Shown: positions 54,638 to 63,821, counted from the stretch's first letter. The stretch: DNA of 64,000 nt from Agathobacter rectalis ATCC 33656 (GCF_000020605.1 NC_012781.1:2853501-2917500), one strand, 5' to 3'. The notes: generated from the letters alone by a model not told the origin. Made by a program: numbers and translations.

Positions 54638-55188
54638 AGATATACGCCCTCCTCATCCAGATATTTTTTAAGCTCTGCCCTTATCCTGAACAATGTGGTC
54701 TTTACGCTGCTCTTGCTCCTGCCGCTCATATCTGCCAGCTCATCAATCGTCATGCCATACCAGTAGCGTCTCACGAAAAGCACTCTCTTTTCCGTCTCCA
54801 GTCCGTTCAGAAAATCCGATAAACACCTTCCAATGTCCGACAGCTCGCCCTCGTATTTTGCATTGCTGTCTGCAAGGCACTCCTCAAGCTCATCAAGCAT
54901 ACAGTTCATGTTGGAATTTCTCTTTGAAGCATTATTCCAGTCAATCCTGTCGCAGACGATATTGCGGCATACCCTGTAAAGCCAGGAAAGGAAACGCATA
55001 GGGCGCTCCGGCGGTATCTTGTTCCATGCTGCTATGTATGTGTCATTTACGCATTCCAGTGCATCCTCATGTGCTATCATCGTGTCTGCAAACCGGGTAA
55101 GCTTCGCTCCGTACATCTGCGAGGTCGCACTGACAGCCTGCTGGTTGCGATCAAAATACATATCAAGTATCTGTTCCTGTGTGTACAT
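54634..55188 (-). CDS. ECF-type RNA polymerase sigma factor
   Basis: 184 residues with sigma region 2 (residues ~20-85, FLSWLYRVCRNIVCDRI) and region 4 (~130-180, GMTIDELADMSGRSKSSVKTTLFRIRAEL). No regions 1 or 3. The start at 55188 has GGGAGG 10 bp upstream. A TGTAACC box at 55238-55244 could be the -35 of an autoregulated promoter. Its gene overlaps the beta-propeller gene. Confidence 0.92.
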   Translation of the reverse strand: MYTQEQILDMYFDRNQQAVSATSQMYGAKLTRFADTMIAHEDALECVNDTYIAAWNKIPPERPMRFLSWLYRVCRNIVCDRIDWNNASKRNSNMNCMLDELEECLADSNAKYEGELSDIGRCLSDFLNGLETEKRVLFVRRYWYGMTIDELADMSGRSKSSVKTTLFRIRAELKKYLDEEGVYL

Positions 55189-55362
55189 TTTCCACAAACC
55201 TCCCTTCTATCTATTATGTAGGATTTTGTTTGGTGGGGGTTACATCTCATCATAAATTCTTTAAAATTTCCCTTATGTAAACTTTAAGCCTAGCCTCTAG
55301 GAAATAAAGCTTATAGTGCTGAATAATTGAATTGTATCATATTTAGTCTTAGTTTAAATATC

Positions 55363-55393
55363 AAAAAAGGAAGATTCTCCTTAGAATCTTCCT
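55363..55393 (-). terminator. Terminator after the 118-aa membrane protein gene
   Basis: Perfect arms AGGAAGATTC (55368-55377) and GAATCTTCCT (55384-55393), followed by a T run on the minus strand (55363-55367). Confidence 0.9.
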
Positions 55394-55416
55394 CATATGA
55401 ATTCAAATAGTAATAT

Positions 55417-55773
55417 TTAATTGTTCTTCTTTGCCATAACCAGTGCAACTACCGCAAGAACTGCATTTATCAGACACCAGCCTGCCCATATAGCCAGATC
55501 TGAAAAACTTCCATAACCCGCAAATCCGATAATTGCTGCCAATCCAAAGAGTACTATGAGTGCGATATTCCCACCCTTGCCTAACGATTTTCTCGTAGCG
55601 ATTGAAACAATTCCACCTGCAAGCATAAGAATTGCCACAATTATTCCTGCACTTCCTGATGCCTCACCATTGGCCTCCAATGCATTAGATACTCCTGCAG
55701 CGCATGACTGAAATGATACAAAAACAAATAAAATTATTGATAAAATACCTGAAACTAATTTCCAAACCTTCAT
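55417..55773 (-). CDS. Small four-helix membrane protein
   Basis: 118 residues with four hydrophobic segments; the first resembles a signal-anchor with a cysteine (FVSFQSCAAG). Family not recognised. It lies downstream of the lipoprotein gene and upstream of the sigma operon, with its own terminator. Confidence 0.65.
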   Translation of the reverse strand: MKVWKLVSGILSIILFVFVSFQSCAAGVSNALEANGEASGSAGIIVAILMLAGGIVSIATRKSLGKGGNIALIVLFGLAAIIGFAGYGSFSDLAIWAGWCLINAVLAVVALVMAKKNN

Positions 55774-55852
55774 GATGAATTTCTCCTATCTATTTAAATA
55801 TTGCGTAGCTCTACTGTTTAATAATCATACTTTCATATGATGTTTAAATTAT

Positions 55853-56779
55853 TTACTGTGCCGTAAATGTTATCGCATCTGAATCCGCTATTGTATCATA
55901 GCTCTCAGCATTGTATATATGGAATTTAAGCTCCACCTGATCAACCGACGTGATTCCGTTTGCCTCAAGATCACTTGACATAATGGTTATATCATCTATC
56001 GACTTCTTTCCGTCATAGACTGTGGTTGAAAACAGCGGTGTCATCATATATCCATTGATAGACATGTTGTCCACGTTTATTCCTACATTCTGACCTGAGG
56101 TGTTTTCGATGTAAAGTAAAATTGCTGTTCCCCAGAAGGAATTTTCATCAACTGTTTTTCCAACAATCCTTACCCCATTTGCATTGTAAAGCTCCTGTCC
56201 CTCATCGTTTGGTGTCGTATCCATGTTTGCAAATTCAGAAGTCTCAAGCTTTGAATATACATTCTTGAAAAGATTATCCCAGTTTGAATCGTATGCGTGG
56301 AAATACATCTCAATTTGTCCTACTGTATCTATTCCGGCTGCTTTAAGCTCTGTTGACGATAAATACATAACCTCATTCGACTTTTTTCCTGCCGCAACAT
56401 CCGCGCTGAACAGATCTGTGATCATATAATCGTTCACGATTAATGCATCACAGCCTATTGTATAGTCCTTGGCCGAATTATTTTCAACCAGAAGCTTAAT
56501 TCCATCTCCCCATATGCTGTCCGTCACGTATTCAGTCGCAGTTATTTTGATGCCATCCTGGTCTACAAGCACCTGCTCATTGATGCTCTCATCTGCTGAT
56601 GCCTGATCTGCACCGCCTCCATTAGTTCCGCTGCTCTCTGCGCCTCCACCGGTCTCTGTTGCGCTTCCCGGTGCAGCTATGCTCTTTTTTTGCCCTGTGT
56701 CCGAACTGCATCCAAATAATGTAAAAGTGATTGCTGTGATGCTCAGTACAAGAGCCAGTAAATTAGTTCTTTTTTTCAT
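55853..56779 (-). CDS. Lipoprotein with two tandem homologous domains
   Basis: 308 residues. A lipoprotein signal peptide ends in the lipobox LFGC (Cys ~24), followed by a Ser/Gly-rich linker. Two ~95-residue repeats follow (beginning GIKITATEYV and GVRIVGKTVD; both contain a NxYM-T-LFS and a DxVxL/IxMxFHxYxxx end). The fold resembles DUF5067-like immunoglobulin domains of extracellular lipoproteins (tentative). Function unknown. Confidence 0.75.
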   Translation of the reverse strand: MKKRTNLLALVLSITAITFTLFGCSSDTGQKKSIAAPGSATETGGGAESSGTNGGGADQASADESINEQVLVDQDGIKITATEYVTDSIWGDGIKLLVENNSAKDYTIGCDALIVNDYMITDLFSADVAAGKKSNEVMYLSSTELKAAGIDTVGQIEMYFHAYDSNWDNLFKNVYSKLETSEFANMDTTPNDEGQELYNANGVRIVGKTVDENSFWGTAILLYIENTSGQNVGINVDNMSINGYMMTPLFSTTVYDGKKSIDDITIMSSDLEANGITSVDQVELKFHIYNAESYDTIADSDAITFTAQ

Positions 56780-56872
56780 GGTTAAGTCCTCCTCTGTAAA
56801 TTGTAGGACTATTATACCATCACAGTATGAATACCGTTCTCCCCGCAGCGGTGGTAAAATTATATCCTAAAC

Positions 56873-57334
56873 TTACTCCTGCACTCCACTTGTCCTGAGC
56901 ATTTCCATGCCTTTTTTGCTGAGTAATTCGTTCACCTCTATGATTCCGCCCGGACGGTCCTTAAAAATAAGCATAAGAAGAGCATCTCTCGGGATTTTTG
57001 CATAGAGCTGTGGCATCTCGTATTTTCTCAAGGCTCTCTGGGTCTGCTCTAATGTAAGCTCTGCAGCATAACATATCCTCAGGATAATATCCCTCTGCCT
57101 GGTATGTTTTTCGCCTGACAGAAGCTTGTAGCCGTATTTTTCCGGAATATCAGCCTTCAAAAACACCATCTGCTGTGTTATTTTCTTTTCCTTAAGCAAA
57201 TCCTTTATGTACTCTGAAAACGCATTTTGCTCTGGATCCATGCTGCCTTTCTGCTCAACACAAAATTTATCAAAATCAGATATATGAGTTTTTCCAAGGA
57301 TATCATCCAATTCTTTTGTATTTTTTTGCTTCAT
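56873..57334 (-). CDS. XRE-like HTH protein divergent from the Ser/Thr kinase
   Basis: 153 residues. A helix-turn-helix-like block (ITQQMVFLKADIPEKYGYKLLSGEK, residues ~50-75) is followed by a helical domain. GGAGAA precedes the ATG. The kinase gene starts 78 bp away on the other strand, so they share a regulatory region; this may be the kinase's regulator or phosphorylation target. Confidence 0.68.
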   Translation of the reverse strand: MKQKNTKELDDILGKTHISDFDKFCVEQKGSMDPEQNAFSEYIKDLLKEKKITQQMVFLKADIPEKYGYKLLSGEKHTRQRDIILRICYAAELTLEQTQRALRKYEMPQLYAKIPRDALLMLIFKDRPGGIIEVNELLSKKGMEMLRTSGVQE

Positions 57335-57411
57335 AAATTTCTCCTATCTGTTATACTTGTACTTGTAACTATTCCTACCTCATTAGCGATACCTGAAAGG
57401 ATACATGCACC

Positions 57412-58572
57412 ATGAGCGATTACAAAATAATCTCAGCCTTAAATGAAGAACACAAGGTTTATCTGGTTCAATCTGTGCTTTCCGGCAATCTTTATGTCCA
57501 GAAAATCCTTGATGTATACAATATGCGCGTGTACGAATACCTTTATCGCAATCCTGTGGCCGGTATTCCGCGCCTTATCAATTACTATGAAGATGGCAAC
57601 CAGCTTATCGTAATCGAGGAGTATATAAGCGGAACCTCCCTGCAGGAAAAAATAGACAACTCTGACCTTAGTGTTTCCGATATCAGAAGCTACATGATTA
57701 TGCTCTGCAATATACTTGAAGCTCTGCACTCGATGACTCCGCCTATAATCCACCGCGATATAAAGCCGTCAAATATCATAATCACCAGTTATAACTATGC
57801 AATGCTTTTAGATTTCAATGCCGCAAAACAATTTTCCGGACAAAACGAGTCTGATACCGTGCTTATCGGCACTCCCGGATATGCAGCTCCCGAGCAGTAT
57901 GGCTTTGGCTCTTCATCTCCGAAAACAGACATATATTCTCTCGGTATAGTACTGCGCGAAATGCTTGGCAGCATCACTCCGGTTCCCGACATTGCTCCAA
58001 TTTTGCACCAGCTTAACCTGATTGCAGAAAGATGTACTCAGATGACACCAGCCGCAAGATACCAGTCTGTGGCAGAGTTAAAAAATGCCGTATCGCAGTC
58101 ATATTATCCTGCGCAGCACAGCACTTCTGCTGCCGGTAATTCAAGTCAATATGCACACCATAACCATGATAATGCAAACAATGCAACCAATGCCAATGCC
58201 GATACTGCTAAACGAGCTATCCACGACAGTGCTTCCCGTTTTCTCCCACCCGGATTTCGCACGAGAACTCCATGGAAAATGCTGCTATCCTCAGTCGCAT
58301 ATCTGTTCATAATATGGCTTTGCCTGTCATTGGAATTAGAAAATACTTACGGAGCAAAGCTGTGGCTTGAAAGAATTTTCTGCCTCGGTATGTTCATATT
58401 TGCGATTTTCTGTGGCTTTAACTATCTCAATGTACAGAATATACTGCCGCTTTGCAAGAGCAAAAACCGCTTCATGCACTATGTCGGCATAATACTGCTT
58501 GATGTGGCAGTGATTTTTGCTCTATTTGTGATTATGTTCATTATAGAGTCTGTTGCATTCCCTATAAAATGA
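57412..58572 (+). CDS. Membrane Ser/Thr protein kinase (DFN variant)
   Basis: 386 residues. Kinase domain ~1-235: Lys31 as candidate ATP lysine, HRDIKPSN near residue 113 (catalytic Asp), DFN in place of DFG near 134, APEQYGFG near 159, and SLGIVLREML. There is no clear glycine-rich loop. After a His/Asn-rich linker come two to three membrane helices (residues ~290-380). This cytosolic-kinase/C-terminal-membrane order is seen in Lachnospiraceae. The DFN change and weak P-loop leave activity unproved. Confidence 0.82.
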   Translation: MSDYKIISALNEEHKVYLVQSVLSGNLYVQKILDVYNMRVYEYLYRNPVAGIPRLINYYEDGNQLIVIEEYISGTSLQEKIDNSDLSVSDIRSYMIMLCNILEALHSMTPPIIHRDIKPSNIIITSYNYAMLLDFNAAKQFSGQNESDTVLIGTPGYAAPEQYGFGSSSPKTDIYSLGIVLREMLGSITPVPDIAPILHQLNLIAERCTQMTPAARYQSVAELKNAVSQSYYPAQHSTSAAGNSSQYAHHNHDNANNATNANADTAKRAIHDSASRFLPPGFRTRTPWKMLLSSVAYLFIIWLCLSLELENTYGAKLWLERIFCLGMFIFAIFCGFNYLNVQNILPLCKSKNRFMHYVGIILLDVAVIFALFVIMFIIESVAFPIK

Positions 58573-58598
58573 TTTTTTATATCATAGCACATAAAAAT

Positions 58599-58635
58599 AA
58601 GCCATGTTCTCACCGCTGTGGTGGTAACATGGCTT
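58599..58635 (+). terminator. Terminator after the kinase gene
   Basis: Arms AAGCCATGTT (58599-58608) and AACATGGCTT (58626-58635), followed by ATATATTATTTTTT on the plus strand. Confidence 0.75.
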
Positions 58636-59343
58636 ATATATTATTTTTTCAGTTGATTTTGTTAATATCTTTTCTTTTTGTTCATCTGTCCACTCATAAT
58701 CATAAGTCTCATTAATTACTTAGTTTTATCTGAATAATTCCAGCGTCCACTATATCACCAATTTCATAATTTTCCACATCAACTACTATTATTTTAATGG
58801 CCACTGTTTTGTAAGCCTTATGCTGTGTATACAACTATGAAATCTCCAAAACTACTATCAATAAATAATGACTTTACTCTTTACGATAAAAATCGGTGAT
58901 TATTATATAAGCGTGCGCAATTTCTTTACAAATTTGCTTAGAAGTAAAAAGCTCATGGCAAAAAATCACCATTAAATAGGACTAGCATTGATTGGTTTCA
59001 GTATATATCTTTTTATATATTCATTCAGATAAAATGTTGAAATGAGCTACTATAAACAAAATACCTTATGGTCATTGTGAAGCTAGATGTAACATATATT
59101 TAAGAGTATTGAAATGTTATTCATCCTTATTAATATCAGCTATTCAGCAATGAAACCTCTTCCATACATGGATAAAAAAATATAGCCTGCCAAAATAAAG
59201 GCATTCATAAATTCCATTTTACGTTCATTTAAGAAATTCACAGTCATGTATTTTTACCGCTTTCGTGCAAAATGCCAACATCTCAATAAAATCGGCATCT
59301 ATCATAAATTCTATAAAACAAGCAGTTTTTTGGTAAGAGATTA
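58636..59343. other. Gene-poor AT-rich stretch between kinase and CPBP genes
   Basis: About 700 bp with no good coding frame. The minus strand holds short open scraps that look like remains of genes, e.g. a 40-codon frame at 58712-58834 (see next entry) and a 24-codon hydrophobic frame near 59155-59215. No tRNA-like or repeated structure was seen. Confidence 0.6.
58712..58834 (-). pseudogene. 40-codon scrap, possible gene remnant
   Basis: An open stretch ending TAA at 58712 that reads VVDVENYEIGDIVDAGIIQI. It could start at TTG (58834) with GGAG 9 bp upstream. Protein-like composition but no complete gene; unassigned. Confidence 0.25.
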
Positions 59344-60234
59344 TTATTGAAGCTGTAAAGCTGTGTTATATAATATAACCATATTGATTGCACTTAATAA
59401 TACTATAGTTGTAAGTAAACTTCCTTCCAGTCCGAATGTTCCTCCACTAAATATTTCACAATTGCTGATTTTAAATATAAATATGCTTTGTGATTGTGCC
59501 ATTCCCGATACATTAAAACCATAAATATTTCCTTGTATAAAATTCCACATGCTATGTATTGCACTAATGCCCCAAATATTTCCAGTTTTCAATAAATAGA
59601 TTGACTCGAATATTCCAAATAATATCAAATTTAATAAAGCAAGTACTTGAAATCCATTATTGAAACCATGTGTTAATCCAAATAAAATAGAATTAACCAT
59701 CACCGCTACAAATATGGTATTTTTTCTGATTATAGATATCATGAAAAATCCACGAAATACTAACTCTTCGTAAAATCCCTGCAACAAAAATCCGCCAAGA
59801 AATAAGAATATACTTTTTTTATCCAAATTCACATTGAATCCATTAAAAATAAAAGTATTGAAAAGAACTCCCATCCATACTAAGGCTGATATCAGCATGG
59901 CACCTACACACGCACCTTTTATATACTGCTTGCATACATGTCTTTTCATAAAACCCATACTCATAAAAGTTCTTTTTTCAATGCAGCAACAATACAATAC
60001 AACCAAACCAATTCCCAAAGCACATTCATATAATTGAATAATCATGGATATCTCTTCGTTAATCACCGACTTCTGAAATAATGCAGCTTTTATTGCCTCC
60101 CCCGCAAATACCATTATCAAATTTATAGGTGTAAGAACAGCCAAGAATTTCAATATTTCAATCCAAACCCTATTTCCTCTTCCTGTTTTTCTTACCTCAT
60201 CAACCAATGTAATATTTTCCTGTTTATATAACAT
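59344..60234 (-). CDS. CPBP-family intramembrane metalloprotease
   Basis: 296 residues with about seven helices. The CPBP motifs are EELVFRGFF near residue 158, FGLTHGFNNG near 190 and IHSMWNFIQG near 227. In bacteriocin loci such proteins give self-immunity. Here it is the last gene of an ABC-transporter cassette. AT-rich and codon use unlike the housekeeping genes. Confidence 0.85.
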   Translation of the reverse strand: MLYKQENITLVDEVRKTGRGNRVWIEILKFLAVLTPINLIMVFAGEAIKAALFQKSVINEEISMIIQLYECALGIGLVVLYCCCIEKRTFMSMGFMKRHVCKQYIKGACVGAMLISALVWMGVLFNTFIFNGFNVNLDKKSIFLFLGGFLLQGFYEELVFRGFFMISIIRKNTIFVAVMVNSILFGLTHGFNNGFQVLALLNLILFGIFESIYLLKTGNIWGISAIHSMWNFIQGNIYGFNVSGMAQSQSIFIFKISNCEIFSGGTFGLEGSLLTTIVLLSAINMVILYNTALQLQ

Positions 60235-60343
60235 AACTTTTTCCTTTTATTCTGATATAAAAAAGTCACAGAACCCAGTAATATATCATTTTCATATCCC
60301 GACATTCGCATATTCGTTATATTATTTCCGCCGAAATACTTTA

Positions 60344-61108
60344 TCATTCTTTTTTTGACAATGCACAAAGAGAAAGAATAAATGCAACGACAGCCCAAAA
60401 AACAACTACTATCAAATCTGACAGACTTATAGACTTCGCCAAAAATAACGCAGACCTTATTAAATTACTTATAGGAACAAATGGCAGCACATTATAAATA
60501 TACATAGACCACTCCGGGAGTCTTTCCGCTGGATATGTTATCGGTGAAAAAAGCAGTCCACCTATCATAATTACCTGTGTTGCCAATGCCATTGCACTAG
60601 GTGGAAGCCAGTAGGCAATACAAAATCCGATACAAATCAATGTAAACTGTGTAAGCAATATAATCAGGCAACTTTGTCCCGTTATATTTAGATTTATATC
60701 AAAACGCAGTACCGAAGCAATACAACCCATAATCACGCCCGGAACTGATGCAATTCCCCATATGATAATATCTGCTAACAAAATAATGCTTCTTGAAACT
60801 GGAAGCGTTCTTTGATATTCAAATATCCCATTTTGTTTTGCCTCACTTACAATCTGTGGTGCTAAAACACATCCGACCGCAATCATGCCTAAAGTCAATG
60901 CCCCGGACGATAAATAAACAACCGATGTATCATCAAGCTGTGGAAGAAATAGTGCCATTCCACATATTATTGCAATCGCAAATGCAGCCTGTGCCACACT
61001 GAATACCGGCACCAGATATTTGTGTCTTATCAAGCTCCAAAATATCACTCCTTTAAGTTTTGTCAAATAAGATGCCTGCGGGTTTGATAATGTTTCTTTA
61101 TTCTCCAT
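60344..61108 (-). CDS. ABC-2-type transporter permease
   Basis: 254 residues with six hydrophobic segments and the ABC-2 pattern (EYQRTLPVSRSIILLADIIIWG). Its start overlaps the ATPase gene's end by 11 bp (61098-61108). Forms the second ABC transporter of the cassette with 61098-62024. Confidence 0.85.
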   Translation of the reverse strand: MENKETLSNPQASYLTKLKGVIFWSLIRHKYLVPVFSVAQAAFAIAIICGMALFLPQLDDTSVVYLSSGALTLGMIAVGCVLAPQIVSEAKQNGIFEYQRTLPVSRSIILLADIIIWGIASVPGVIMGCIASVLRFDINLNITGQSCLIILLTQFTLICIGFCIAYWLPPSAMALATQVIMIGGLLFSPITYPAERLPEWSMYIYNVLPFVPISNLIRSALFLAKSISLSDLIVVVFWAVVAFILSLCALSKKE

Positions 61109-62024
61109 CTATCATACCTCCATATTGCATATCCAATGTTGCAGATGTAAACTTATAATTCAAAACTTTTCCCTGTCTTATAAGCTCCATCAGCCAATTA
61201 ACAGCATTTGAAACCTGATTTTCAGACAAGGTAAGAACCAACTGCATTTCATCTTCTTTATATTCACTGGTTTCGGCTTCCGGTAGATCGTGCAACTCGT
61301 CCGTATCATGCAGGGATACTATCATTACATTTGAAACGTAGTCATTACTAATAACAGCCGTAGAATCGTCACGAATTATACGACCTTTATTCAGTAAAAT
61401 ATATCTGTCTGTATACTGTTCAACTTCAAGTAGATTATGGGTGACAACAAAAATCATATGCCCCTCTTTTGCTAGTTTTCTCATATACTGCCATGTCAAC
61501 TTACGTCTTATTGGATCAACATCATTTGTGGGCTCGTCAAGCAGAATTATGTCTGATGGGTATGCCACTGCCATTGCAAAAGAGGTCAGTCTCTGTAAAC
61601 CACCGGATAATTTATTTCCTGCCTGGTCAGCCCACTGCTCAATATCCAAATCCTTTAACACTTGTTTTGTGCATAAATGCACCTGCTTTTCAGATACTCC
61701 TTTGATTCTCAAAATAGATTCTATGGACTGCCTTAGTGTTACTCCTTCAAGCGGAGCATGAAACTGGGGCATTATGGATACCAGTTCTCTGGCTACTTTT
61801 GAATTTTTTACCAATGATATTCCCTTATAAGTAATATCTCCACTGTCAGGTTTGGCATTACCTATAATCTGATTCAGCAGAGTCGTTTTCCCCGCGCCAT
61901 TATGTCCGATAAGTGCAGTGATTTCAGAAGGATACAGTTCTAATGAAATATTATCATTGGCTCTTATCTTCCCTTTTTTATATGTTTTACTGATTGAATC
62001 AATAATTAAATTATTTGCTTTCAT
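61098..62024 (-). CDS. ABC transporter ATPase (BcrA/LanF-like)
   Basis: 308 residues: Walker A GHNGAGKTT, signature LSGGLQR, Walker B IILLDEPTND, H-loop VTHN, then a C-terminal ~80-residue extension with a DELHDLPEAETSEYKEDE acidic block. Partner of the permease 60344-61108. Such pairs export drugs or peptides, or protect against bacteriocins. Confidence 0.88.
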   Translation of the reverse strand: MKANNLIIDSISKTYKKGKIRANDNISLELYPSEITALIGHNGAGKTTLLNQIIGNAKPDSGDITYKGISLVKNSKVARELVSIMPQFHAPLEGVTLRQSIESILRIKGVSEKQVHLCTKQVLKDLDIEQWADQAGNKLSGGLQRLTSFAMAVAYPSDIILLDEPTNDVDPIRRKLTWQYMRKLAKEGHMIFVVTHNLLEVEQYTDRYILLNKGRIIRDDSTAVISNDYVSNVMIVSLHDTDELHDLPEAETSEYKEDEMQLVLTLSENQVSNAVNWLMELIRQGKVLNYKFTSATLDMQYGGMIDGE

Positions 62025-62050
62025 AAATTACCTTTTCTTTCTTCTTAAAA

Positions 62051-62188
62051 TTAAACGAACAGGTTAGTGTATATGCTCAATACAAACGGGATACCCCAAA
62101 AGACAACTACTGCTATCTCGACAAGCACTCCAATTACCTGAAACACTTTCCATATCAAGACATCCTTTTCATAAGTAAAATCAGTCAT
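62051..62188 (-). CDS. 45-aa single-helix membrane microprotein
   Basis: A frame from ATG 62188 to TAA 62051 with a GTGGGG ribosome-like site 8 bp upstream. The product has a short charged start (MTDFTYEKDVLIWK) and one hydrophobic helix (IGVLVEIAVVVFWGIPFVL). It lies between the two ABC transporters, 26 bp before the second ATPase. Family not recognised; could be an accessory subunit. Confidence 0.6.
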   Translation of the reverse strand: MTDFTYEKDVLIWKVFQVIGVLVEIAVVVFWGIPFVLSIYTNLFV

Positions 62189-62278
62189 ACTGAATGCCCC
62201 ACTACTGGTAACATTCTTTATATGTATACATTCCTCTGTCCCTATTTAAGAGTATACAAAAGAATGTGATACACTTAA

Positions 62279-62992
62279 TTAAATTTCCATTTTTCTTGCC
62301 TGACTTAACATGCTCTCAACGGCTAAAAATGTAATAATTCCCATACCAGCCAAAAGCAATATCATCGCCACTCCAGAAAAAAATGTCATAGCTACTATCT
62401 GACACATTGTAACCATAATAATGCAGGATGCAACTATTGTTGCAATAACAGACTGCTTTCTGAACCCAATCCAACTCGAAGCAATACCACAAAATGCAGC
62501 AATCAGAGCATAACATACTAAATATATAATACTTGTTAACATAAGTCCTAAACTTGCAATGTCATTGCCAATTGGAACTAAGCTTTCTGTTATCATGAAA
62601 ACTGCGAGTACTATTGCTCCACTTATCAACATCGAACCAAATGTAAATAAAAATACTAATAGTATCTTGGTTTCCATTATTTTTTTTCGACTGATTGGAT
62701 ATGAAAATAGTAAAATTGCTTTTTTCCCTCGATACTCATCCACAATAAACTTTGATGACATCGTTGCCGAGATTACAGAAAAAATTCCCATCATGACCAC
62801 CAATGTCAGTCCTATTACAAAATTGTAAGAACTAAATAATTCTGCATCGCTATCCCCTGGATCAATTTTGGGTATTGCTGCCATTAAATATATAAAGCCC
62901 AGTATAAAAACAGTGCCTACCTCAACAGCAATTTGATATGGTCGTAAGCTATTTCTTTCCAATTCCAGAGAAAATAATCTGTTTATTTTCAT
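62279..62992 (-). CDS. ABC-2 permease (first transporter)
   Basis: 237 residues, six helices. The first half contains FIVDEYRGKKAILLFSYPISRKKIMETK, typical of ABC-2 permeases of the BcrB/LanE type. It begins 4 bp after the ATPase 62997-63728. Confidence 0.87.
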   Translation of the reverse strand: MKINRLFSLELERNSLRPYQIAVEVGTVFILGFIYLMAAIPKIDPGDSDAELFSSYNFVIGLTLVVMMGIFSVISATMSSKFIVDEYRGKKAILLFSYPISRKKIMETKILLVFLFTFGSMLISGAIVLAVFMITESLVPIGNDIASLGLMLTSIIYLVCYALIAAFCGIASSWIGFRKQSVIATIVASCIIMVTMCQIVAMTFFSGVAMILLLAGMGIITFLAVESMLSQARKMEI

Positions 62993-62996
62993 ATAC

Positions 62997-63728
62997 TCAC
63001 TCTCCTTGAATCGCTTTCATAAAATAATCTTCCAGTCCACCGGCATTTTGTTGTGATATATCCTGTGACTGAACCTCACGCACGATTGTTCCATTAACCA
63101 AAAAACCTATATCATCTGCAACCAATTCTACCTCAGATAGAAAATGACTGGACATCAAAATTGTGACTCCCTGTTCTGAAAGATTACGAAATAACTCTCT
63201 CATATCTCTTATTCCAACTGGATCCATTCCATTTATTGGTTCATCAAGAATTAGTAAACTTGGTTCATGTACAAGTGCTCTCGCAATAGCAAGTCTCTGA
63301 CGCATTCCCAGCGAAAAAGTAGATACATGCTGATCTGCCGAATCCTTCAACCCGACTTTTTCCAATATACTTTCAATTTTTTTGTCAGCATCTTTGCAGT
63401 CCATATACTCTAAATGTATTTTTAAATTCTTTCTTGCTGAAATGTGTTCATAAAAAACCGGAGTTTCTATTAGACTTCCTGTTCTGGCAAGAATTTCCAA
63501 GCTTTCATTTTTACAGTCCATTCCCAGAACTGTTGCCGTTCCCTGCGTGGCTGATGTTAATCCCAGCAATATCTTAAATAGTGTTGTCTTTCCCGCACCA
63601 TTTTGTCCAACCAAACAATATATCCTTCCTTTTTTTACACTCATATTGCAGCTATTTATAACCGTTTTTTTATTATAAGACTTCGATAAATTATTTGTTT
63701 TTACAATATATACATCTTTAAGTTCCAT
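62997..63728 (-). CDS. ABC transporter ATPase (first transporter)
   Basis: 243 residues; Walker A GQNGAGKTT, signature FSLGMRQR (LSGGQ variant), Walker B LLILDEPING, H-loop SSHF. The FSLGM variant and length are typical of BcrA/LanF-type peptide or lantibiotic ATPases. GGAGG before the ATG. It follows directly after the TetR operator, so it is the first regulated gene. Confidence 0.9.
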   Translation of the reverse strand: MELKDVYIVKTNNLSKSYNKKTVINSCNMSVKKGRIYCLVGQNGAGKTTLFKILLGLTSATQGTATVLGMDCKNESLEILARTGSLIETPVFYEHISARKNLKIHLEYMDCKDADKKIESILEKVGLKDSADQHVSTFSLGMRQRLAIARALVHEPSLLILDEPINGMDPVGIRDMRELFRNLSEQGVTILMSSHFLSEVELVADDIGFLVNGTIVREVQSQDISQQNAGGLEDYFMKAIQGE

Positions 63729-63743
63729 TTAATCCTCCTTTTT

Positions 63744-63762
63744 CATACATTCCGAATGTATG
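63744..63762. promoter_or_regulatory. TetR-type palindromic operator
   Basis: CATACATTC (63744-63752), one base, GAATGTATG (63754-63762). A perfect palindrome of the usual TetR/AcrR operator form, 16 bp before the ABC ATPase start and after the TetR gene. Confidence 0.78.
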
Positions 63763-63764
63763 TA

Positions 63765-63821
63765 TTGATGTAAAAATAAAATAAAATTGCATAATACAAT
63801 TTTATTTTATTTTTACATCAA
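63765..63821. repeat. 25-bp-arm perfect inverted repeat overlapping the tetR end
   Basis: Arms 63765-63789 and 63797-63821, each AT-rich with TGATGTAAAAATAAAAT, 7-nt loop. The right arm also encodes the last codons and stop of the TetR gene (63802). It may be a terminator for tetR and a part of the regulatory region; on the minus strand the stem is followed by the operator. Confidence 0.85.

Noticed and set aside
60192-60398. 68-aa minus-strand frame between the permease and the CPBP gene
   Set aside because: It overlaps both flanking genes, has no ribosome site at its start and no protein-like pattern in the non-overlapping part.
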